Shown piece after piece: positions 58,825 to 64,000 of a DNA stretch of 64,000 nt (positions within the stretch are counted from its first letter, which is position 1; every line of letters begins with the position of its first letter). The notes under the pieces were generated by a model. It ran no database searches. It was not told where the DNA came from and saw only the letters and a list, made by a program, of their open reading frames with translations. The stretch covers positions 137,029-201,028 of the forward strand of contig OX638345.1 in NCBI GenBank assembly GCA_951813535.1. Reading direction: 5' to 3'. A program made the translations under genes and the position numbers. The stretch is from an uncultured Dehalococcoidia bacterium. GTDB taxonomy: Bacteria > Chloroflexota > Dehalococcoidia > Lucifugimonadales > UBA3495.

Positions 58825-60159
58825 ATGACGACACAGGTAGAAGCTCCCGTTGACGAGAGGATCGTGGGTGTGTTGCGGCAACTCGGCATCGAGCGCGCCC
58901 ACTTCGCATCCCGCAATCTCGGCGACTGGCGAGGACTGACGGTCAATTTTCCGGACGCCATCGCTTCGATGACTTTGGTCTGTCCGCTGGGATTCGATTC
59001 CCAGGCTTTGGCCCCCTTCGGCAACCGGTTGCTGGTGTTCAACGCCGACCGCGGCGGCGCCACCGAGACCATCGACCGCAACCTGGCCGGCCTCCCGGCA
59101 GCGGCGAAGGTCACCCTGGCCGACTACGGCTACCCCAACAACTACGCCGACATCGGGGTCGAACAGGGCGATAGGATCGCCCCGGCCGTGCTGGACTTCC
59201 TGGCCGGCGCGGACTCGGGCGTTAACCTGCCCAGCGTATCCCCGTCTACCGAGGAAGGCGAGGTGGACGACATCTACTTCCGGGTCCAGGGATCCGGGCC
59301 GCCGCTGGTCCTGCTGCCGCTGGGCGCCGCGCCAGCCCAATGGGATCCGGTCCTCGCTGCGTTCACCGAGCGATACTGCGTGATCACCCTCACCGGCCCG
59401 GTGCTGGGCATGGTCGGCAGCCTGGAGGGCCGGGGCCGCACCCCCGGGTATCTGTCCGCCGTGGGCAGCCTCATCGACGCGGCGCAGATCCAGCCCGGCG
59501 AAAGGGTGCTGGAGGCCGGGTGCGGGACCGGCGTGCTCTGCCGCTGGGTGGCCCGCCGCACCAACCGCCAGAACCCCGTCGCCGGCGTGGACGTCAACAC
59601 CTACTTCCTGCGCGAGGCGGCCGACATCGCCCGGCGCGAGGGGATGGATGATCTGGTGAGCTTCCACGAGGGCAGCGCCGAGGCCTTGCCCTTCGACGAC
59701 AACAGTTTCGACGTTGTCTTCTCCAGCACCGTGATCCAGCGCGTCAACGCCGACCTGATGCTGCCGGAACTGGTCCGCGTCGTGAAGCCGGGCGGCCGGA
59801 TCGCCGTGCTGGGCCATGCCCACGACATGAACCGCTGGGTCAACCTGCCGCTGCGCCCGGACCTCAAGACCAGGATCGAGTCGCCGCCGTGGGTCGACGA
59901 CCCCGGTCATCCTCAGGGATGTGACAACGCTTCGCTCTACGAGCGCTTCGCAGGGCTGGGGTTGGATAACGCGCGGATGTTCCCGTTCATCAGCACCTTT
60001 TCGGAGCCGGACCGGCTGCAATTCATGCAGGGCGGCATCCTGCCCACCCTGAACGCCGAGGAGGCCGCCGAGTGGCGCGCGGCCGCAGCCCAAGCCCAGG
60101 CCGACGGGACCTTCTTCATCTCCACCCCGTTCCACTGCGCCGTGGGCGCCAAGCCATAG
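58825..60159 (+). CDS. SAM-dependent methyltransferase with re-ordered alpha/beta-hydrolase N-terminal segments
   Basis: A 444-residue protein. The C-terminal part (about 215-440) is a class I methyltransferase: ERVLEAGCGTGVLCRWVARRT (motif I), GVDVNTYFLREAADIARREG, FDDNSFDVVFSSTVIQRV and LPELVRVVKPGGRIAVLGHAH. Before it, residues about 50-130 look like the C-terminal half of an alpha/beta hydrolase (MTLVCPLGFD.., LLVFNADRGG, IAPAVLDFLAG), while 145-190 look like the N-terminal half (IYFRVQGSGPPLVLLPLG, QWDPVLAAFTERYCVITLTG). No nucleophile Ser motif is present. GGGAGG precedes the ATG. Function unknown. Confidence 0.82.
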   Translation: MTTQVEAPVDERIVGVLRQLGIERAHFASRNLGDWRGLTVNFPDAIASMTLVCPLGFDSQALAPFGNRLLVFNADRGGATETIDRNLAGLPAAAKVTLADYGYPNNYADIGVEQGDRIAPAVLDFLAGADSGVNLPSVSPSTEEGEVDDIYFRVQGSGPPLVLLPLGAAPAQWDPVLAAFTERYCVITLTGPVLGMVGSLEGRGRTPGYLSAVGSLIDAAQIQPGERVLEAGCGTGVLCRWVARRTNRQNPVAGVDVNTYFLREAADIARREGMDDLVSFHEGSAEALPFDDNSFDVVFSSTVIQRVNADLMLPELVRVVKPGGRIAVLGHAHDMNRWVNLPLRPDLKTRIESPPWVDDPGHPQGCDNASLYERFAGLGLDNARMFPFISTFSEPDRLQFMQGGILPTLNAEEAAEWRAAAAQAQADGTFFISTPFHCAVGAKP

Positions 60160-60232
60160 GCTTTCGCCGGTCGGACGCCAACAAACGCGGCCCCGCCGTC
60201 GCGTAGAGCCCGCCGGCGCCGCACCAACTTTA

Positions 60233-60275
60233 CCGGGCCGGCTGCCATCAACGGAGCAGCCGGCCCGGTCGGTTT
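60233..60275. terminator. Terminator between methyltransferase fusion and PPOX genes
   Basis: CCGGGCCGGCTGC (60233-60245) pairs exactly with GCAGCCGGCCCGG (60256-60268), followed by TCGGTTT. It serves convergent genes. Confidence 0.78.
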
Positions 60276-60283
60276 CTGTAGTG

Positions 60284-60718
60284 CTACCGTATCAGCCCGT
60301 AAACTCGCTCCGGCTGCACCCTAACGATCACCGCGTCCTGCTGCACCATCGCCCGGTCGTATTCCTCCCAGTCCGGGTGCTCGTGGTCGCCGCACGCCCG
60401 GAACGCCGTCCGCAGCATCTGCCGCATCTCCTCGGCGTCGGTGTTCTGGTAGTCGTGCAGCGTGACCGTCCCTTCCACCACGGCGAACTGCCTCCAGTCG
60501 TCGGCCACCGCCGTCACGTTGCACCGGTTGTCCCGCCGCAGGTGGCGAGCCTTGGCGGAGGTGCCCCGCACGATGACGAACACCGGTCCGTCATCGCCCT
60601 CGAAGGGCGACGCCCCGGATACCACGATGCTGGTCTGCGCCGAGCCATCGCGGCGGAAGGTGTTGATCATCCCCCGGTGGTTGCTGCTGAAAAAGTTGCG
60701 CACGTCGCTGAATTCCAT
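60284..60718 (-). CDS. PPOX-class, probably F420-dependent, oxidoreductase
   Basis: A 144-residue split-barrel protein: FFSSNHRGMINTFRRDGSAQTSIVV, VFVIVRGTSAKARHLRRDNRCNVTAVADDWRQFAVVEGTVTLHD (about 45-88) match the F420-linked PPOX group (TIGR03618-like), with Lys/Arg for the cofactor phosphate in KARHLRRD. The substrate is unknown. The cofactor assignment is by family. Confidence 0.85.
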   Translation of the reverse strand: MEFSDVRNFFSSNHRGMINTFRRDGSAQTSIVVSGASPFEGDDGPVFVIVRGTSAKARHLRRDNRCNVTAVADDWRQFAVVEGTVTLHDYQNTDAEEMRQMLRTAFRACGDHEHPDWEEYDRAMVQQDAVIVRVQPERVYGLIR

Positions 60719-60740
60719 GATTGCCTCCAGTGTTGCAGTT

Positions 60741-63191
60741 TCAGTTGCCGATTACTTCGTAGATTGCCACATCATCCGATGAGAAGGCCCGCTCCAGCCA
60801 GCCTTCGTCGAGCCATTCTTCTACCCTTTCGTCCACTTCTTCTCCGTAGGCGTCCCGCTCCCGGGCGCCTACGATGAGCCAACGGACTCCGTAGACTTCC
60901 AGCAGGCGCCGGGTTTCCATCCCGTCGGTTCCCTGGTAAATCGTCTCCACGTCGTGGCTGCGGCCGGCGAAGGCGCTGTCGTCGCCTCGCCACTGCTGTT
61001 GGTGGCCCTCCCAGCCCAACACCGTGGCCCGGCCCGTGGCCCCCGCGATGCGCCCATAGTTGCTGTACCCATCGCCCACCGCTTCGAGGATTCGACCCGG
61101 TTCCGCCTCGCTGTTAAGCCACACGATCGCGTCGTACTCCCCGGGCTCGCCGCGTCGCAGGAACTCCAGGCCGGCCAGGGTGTTGTCGCCAAAGCCCCCG
61201 CCGTCCTGAAACCATCCCGTACGGTCCAGAACCGCGGCCACGGGATAGTACGCCGAAGCCATGATGAGTCCCACTGCCAGGCCGGCCCACGCGATCCCCA
61301 GCGCCCGGAACAGGGGGGCTCGGTAGTCCCCCGGCCGCAGCCGGTATGGACCGGCCACAATGTAATAGATGCCCACCCCGCCGGCAATCCCAAGCAGGAC
61401 CCAGGCCTGGTAGTACACCTTGAACACCGTGTTCATCCGGTTGCCGAACAGGTCCACGATCCGGAAAAGCTCCGCGCCGGCCAGCAGGTAGAAACCCGCT
61501 GCCGCCAGTATCAGCGCAAACACCAGCCACTGCATCGGCCGCCGGTTGGCCGCCAGCACCAGCGCGCAGTAGGCGGCCAGCCCGCCCATGGTCAGCAGAG
61601 GTACTGCGAGCACCAACCGGTGCCAGACCAACCCGTCCGCCAGCGTGGTCTCCTCCGGCCGCAGGGAAACCAGCACGGCTACCGCCAGCAGCCAGACGAA
61701 GAACGGCGCCGCGCTGAATGCCGCCACCGGCGCCACCAGCAACCGCTTGCCCGACGTGGGTGATCCCAACGCCAGCAGCGACCTGCCCACCAGCGCCCCG
61801 GCCAGGAACGCCGGTACTCCCATCACCACCAGGAACAGGAACGGACGGGTCGCCGGCCCGGTGACGGGCAGTATGCCTCCCGCCTGGCTGTCAAAGGACT
61901 GGTAGAACGGCAGAAACAGCGCCAGCCCTGCAGCCACCAGCCCGAGGGCCAGCAGCGCGGCCCTCCCCGTCGCCCGACCCAGTGTGGCGGTGGACGCCGC
62001 GCTGCTGCTGCTCGTCCCCGCTTCCGACCGGTTGATGCGCCACGCCGACCAGCACGCCATTGCCGCCATCGCGGCGATCGCCACGTACAGCGGGAAGTCC
62101 CAGGCGTTGATGAACGCCAGCGAGCCCAGCGCCAGCGCCAGCGCCGCCGCCTCTCCCGGTCGATGGCGCAGCCAGCGCAGCCCGGGCGCAAAGGGCGACA
62201 CCATCAGCGCCAGCGTCAAGGTCAGCGCCAGCGTCACGAAGGGCAGCGCGGATACGTGCGCGTGCAGGTCGCCCAGCAGGAAACTGAAGAACGGAACTTC
62301 CGTGATGGTGTAGTCCAGCGACGTTCCCGTTTCCGTCAGCGTGTCGATCACCCGGGTCCCCCGCCACCACCACCAGAACCCGTCGGGCAGCCAACCGTCG
62401 CCGCCGGCCGGCGCCTCCAGGCCCTTTACCGCCACCCATTCCCAGAACCAGTCTCCGCCCACTCCTCGAACGTAGGCCAGCTCCAGCACGCCGGACAGAT
62501 TGCCCAGCATGGTTACGCCCACCGCCGTCAGCAATCCGGCTCCCAAGGCGGGAAATGCCCGCGCTCCGGCCAGGCGCAGCACGTTGTACACCAAGCCCAG
62601 TATTCCGGCGGCCAGCAAGGCTGGAATCGTCGCCACGGCCAGGTTGTACGTCTTGTCCGTCGCCACGCCGGTCAGCGTCGACAGCATCGCCGCCACGTAG
62701 TGGCCCCCGTAGTAGTAGGCGATGCTGTGCCCCGACAGCCACTGGTCTTCCGGCGGAAATCCGTCCGCGTTGGCCACGGCGTTGAGTATGCCGAAGTCCA
62801 TCGGCTTTTCCGTGTGGCTGATCCCCGGCGCCTCGCTGATCACCAGCGCCCAGAACGCGAAGACGGCCAGGAAGGTCAGCTCGGTGATCGCGACCACCGC
62901 CCAGCGCCGGCGGAAGAAGTCCGCCAGTTCTGCACGCCGCTGGTACGCCAGCCACGCCGCCGCGATGCCCATGATCACGAGCACGGCGGCGATGCCCGCC
63001 GCCGAGTTGGGCACGATCCCAATCGTGCCGCCGATCCACGTCACCCACGCCAGCGCCAGCAGCGCCAGCACTCGCGATACCGCCCACCCGCGATCGGCCA
63101 GCCGCCCCAGCCCGCACAGCGTGGATGCGATGGGGAACCCGACCAGCGACAGGGCCCACAGGGCGATGAGCCAGGCGAGAACGTCCTGCAC
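60741..63191 (-). CDS. DUF2298 (YYY domain) polytopic membrane protein
   Basis: An 816-residue protein with about 18 hydrophobic segments, typical of the YYY/DUF2298 family, which is most frequent in Chloroflexi. The conserved EKPMDFGILNAVANADGFPPEDQWLSGHSIAYYYGGHY (about 130-165) and LGDLHAHVSALPFVTLAL (about 300-318) resemble glycosyltransferase-C-like membrane enzymes with an acidic first loop. The C-terminal 200 residues are soluble (YDAIVWLNSEAEPGRILEAVGDGYSNYGRIAGATGRATVLGWEGHQQQWRG..). It is likely to transfer a sugar from a lipid carrier; substrates unknown. It lies 21 bp behind ftsY. Confidence 0.88.
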   Translation of the reverse strand: MQDVLAWLIALWALSLVGFPIASTLCGLGRLADRGWAVSRVLALLALAWVTWIGGTIGIVPNSAAGIAAVLVIMGIAAAWLAYQRRAELADFFRRRWAVVAITELTFLAVFAFWALVISEAPGISHTEKPMDFGILNAVANADGFPPEDQWLSGHSIAYYYGGHYVAAMLSTLTGVATDKTYNLAVATIPALLAAGILGLVYNVLRLAGARAFPALGAGLLTAVGVTMLGNLSGVLELAYVRGVGGDWFWEWVAVKGLEAPAGGDGWLPDGFWWWWRGTRVIDTLTETGTSLDYTITEVPFFSFLLGDLHAHVSALPFVTLALTLTLALMVSPFAPGLRWLRHRPGEAAALALALGSLAFINAWDFPLYVAIAAMAAMACWSAWRINRSEAGTSSSSAASTATLGRATGRAALLALGLVAAGLALFLPFYQSFDSQAGGILPVTGPATRPFLFLVVMGVPAFLAGALVGRSLLALGSPTSGKRLLVAPVAAFSAAPFFVWLLAVAVLVSLRPEETTLADGLVWHRLVLAVPLLTMGGLAAYCALVLAANRRPMQWLVFALILAAAGFYLLAGAELFRIVDLFGNRMNTVFKVYYQAWVLLGIAGGVGIYYIVAGPYRLRPGDYRAPLFRALGIAWAGLAVGLIMASAYYPVAAVLDRTGWFQDGGGFGDNTLAGLEFLRRGEPGEYDAIVWLNSEAEPGRILEAVGDGYSNYGRIAGATGRATVLGWEGHQQQWRGDDSAFAGRSHDVETIYQGTDGMETRRLLEVYGVRWLIVGARERDAYGEEVDERVEEWLDEGWLERAFSSDDVAIYEVIGN

Positions 63192-63212
63192 GGCTTTGGG
63201 CTAGCCCGGCCG

Positions 63213-64000
63213 TCAGGCGGCCGGCGACAGCATGGCGTCCACGAACTCGCGGGAATCAAAGGGAGCGATGTCGTCCAGCCCCTCGCCGGTGCCGATGAAC
63301 AGGATCGGCACGCCCAGCGCCCGCCGTATCGACAGTACAATCCCGCCCCGCGCGGTGCCGTCCAGCTTGGCCAGAAAGATGCCCGTGCAGCCCACCGCCT
63401 CGGTGAAGGCCTGGGCCTGCGTCAGCCCGTTGTGCCCGGTGGTGGCGTCCAGCGTGAGCAGCACCTGGTGCGGGGCGGCCTCGTCCAGCCCGTTGATGAC
63501 CCGCCGCACCTTGCGCAGTTCGTCCATCAGGTTCTGCCGCGTGTGCAGCCGTCCCGCCGTGTCCACGATCAGGATGTCCGCGCCCCGCGCCCGGGCCGCC
63601 TGCCAGGCGTCGTAGGCCACCGCACCGGGATCCGCGCCGTGCTGGTGGCTGATCACGTCCACACCCACCCGTTCGCCCAGGATCTCCAGCTGCTCCTCGG
63701 CGGCCGCCCGGAAAGTGTCGGCCGCGCCCAGGATGACCTTCTTGCCCGCTCCGGTGAAGTGATGCGCCAGCTTGGCGATGCTGGTGGTTTTGCCCACCCC
63801 GTTCACGCCGCACACCAGTATCACGTAGGGGGATGCGACGCCATCGTCGTCCAGCCACGCGTCCGGGTTGTCCGATGCCGCCAACTCCGATGCGATCAGC
63901 TCCTTGAGCCGGTCGAACGCCCCTTCGCCGTCCGCAACGCGCCCCGACCGGACCTCGGCCCGCAGCTCGTCCAGCACCGTCATGGTGGTGTCCACCCCAA
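63213..64000 (-). CDS. ftsY: Signal recognition particle receptor FtsY, 5' end outside the window
   Basis: About 262 codons of FtsY are visible, through the right edge of the window, so the first part is missing. The GTPase: [22 protein letters not shown] (G1), [105 protein letters not shown]. The in-frame GTG at 63995 is not the natural start, since the N domain begins further upstream (the residues before it read GVDTT, as in other FtsY). It docks SRP-ribosome complexes at the membrane. Confidence 0.93.
   Translation of the reverse strand, partial: GVDTTMTVLDELRAEVRSGRVADGEGAFDRLKELIASELAASDNPDAWLDDDGVASPYVILVCGVNGVGKTTSIAKLAHHFTGAGKKVILGAADTFRAAAEEQLEILGERVGVDVISHQHGADPGAVAYDAWQAARARGADILIVDTAGRLHTRQNLMDELRKVRRVINGLDEAAPHQVLLTLDATTGHNGLTQAQAFTEAVGCTGIFLAKLDGTARGGIVLSIRRALGVPILFIGTGEGLDDIAPFDSREFVDAMLSPAA

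Noticed and set aside
58546-60135. Long leftward frame opposite the methyltransferase fusion
   Set aside because: Gly/Val/His-rich with no motif; the forward frame has ribosome site and SAM motifs.
63213-63995. GTG 63995 as the natural FtsY start
   Set aside because: The conserved N domain lies upstream, and the codons before 63995 continue in frame to the window edge.

Overview
This is a high-GC chromosomal segment of about 62 protein genes with no rRNA, CRISPR array, recognisable transposase or phage module. The best guess for the host is a Chloroflexota bacterium, possibly SAR202/Dehalococcoidia-like. Support comes from a large DUF2298 membrane protein, a DUF3090 plus SCO1664 pair (families I know from Actinobacteria and Chloroflexi), and a mix of CaiB/BaiF CoA transferase, luciferase-like (LLM) oxidoreductase, enolase-superfamily, enoyl-CoA hydratase, DUF1800/DUF1501 and NHL proteins. 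This is inference from gene families; no marker phylogeny could be run. Strong GGAGG ribosome sites are common, and several genes seem to start with TTG or GTG (GMC oxidoreductase, second MFS, FmdB, GcvH, YkgJ, SCO1664, alpha/beta hydrolase).

Layout. 1-12.2 kb: catabolic enzymes (CoA transferase, acyl-CoA-dehydrogenase-like flavoprotein plus LLM oxidoreductase plus lactonase, two binding-protein-like proteins without signal peptides), an AT-richer Xre/ImmA-like plus DUF4411 two-gene unit, and tRNA-Ala. 12.4-17.5 kb: gcvT-gcvH, a 1.4 kb gap without a convincing gene, DUF3090-SCO1664 and a HAD phosphatase. 18-23.5 kb: modABC molybdate uptake divergent from a Lin0512 gene, a YkgJ cysteine-cluster protein, an SGNH hydrolase and vapBC. 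23.7-29.1 kb: a four-gene unit, GMC oxidoreductase-DUF1800-NHL-DUF1501, closed by a 40-bp perfect terminator palindrome. 29-38 kb: Dcd, a MetE-like protein, nitroreductase, enoyl-CoA hydratase/alpha-beta hydrolase, MFS, cyclophilin, an asparaginase-like protein with an altered catalytic motif, and Uma2. 38-49 kb: a decayed LivK-type binding-protein pseudogene, tandem MFS paralogues, small membrane and DinB-like proteins, a self-duplicated orphan protein with its own promoter and terminator, a RelE-type toxin-antitoxin pair, GNAT, PPOX, NIPSNAP, enolase-superfamily and coiled-coil/nuclease-like proteins. 49-64 kb: ArsM, two ABC ATPases without a permease, bS21, FmdB, Dtd, DinB, LigA, an exonuclease-BRCT plus zinc-motif pair, a hydrolase-methyltransferase fusion, PPOX, DUF2298 and FtsY (cut by the window edge).

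The most distinctive signal is a family of 125-167 bp intergenic inverted-repeat elements at 538-704, 5831-5991, 11349-11474, 33640-33809 and 52056-52211, with a relative at 26699-26822. They share ends close to CTCACGCGTACCCAGTTTGG and an inner GTCAGAATCAGGATT repeat. The copy at 5831-5991 is flanked by an 11-bp perfect direct repeat and sits exactly between the stop codon of one gene and the Shine-Dalgarno of the next, so it looks like a mobile, MITE-like insertion into an operon. The copy at 11349-11474 keeps the ends but carries a different core, the TCATTGCGAG-type repeat. Other points of interest are an ImmA-like protein whose HExxH motif has become NQxxH, a methyltransferase fused to what looks like a re-ordered alpha/beta hydrolase, and an ABC ATPase with an AbrB-like tail.
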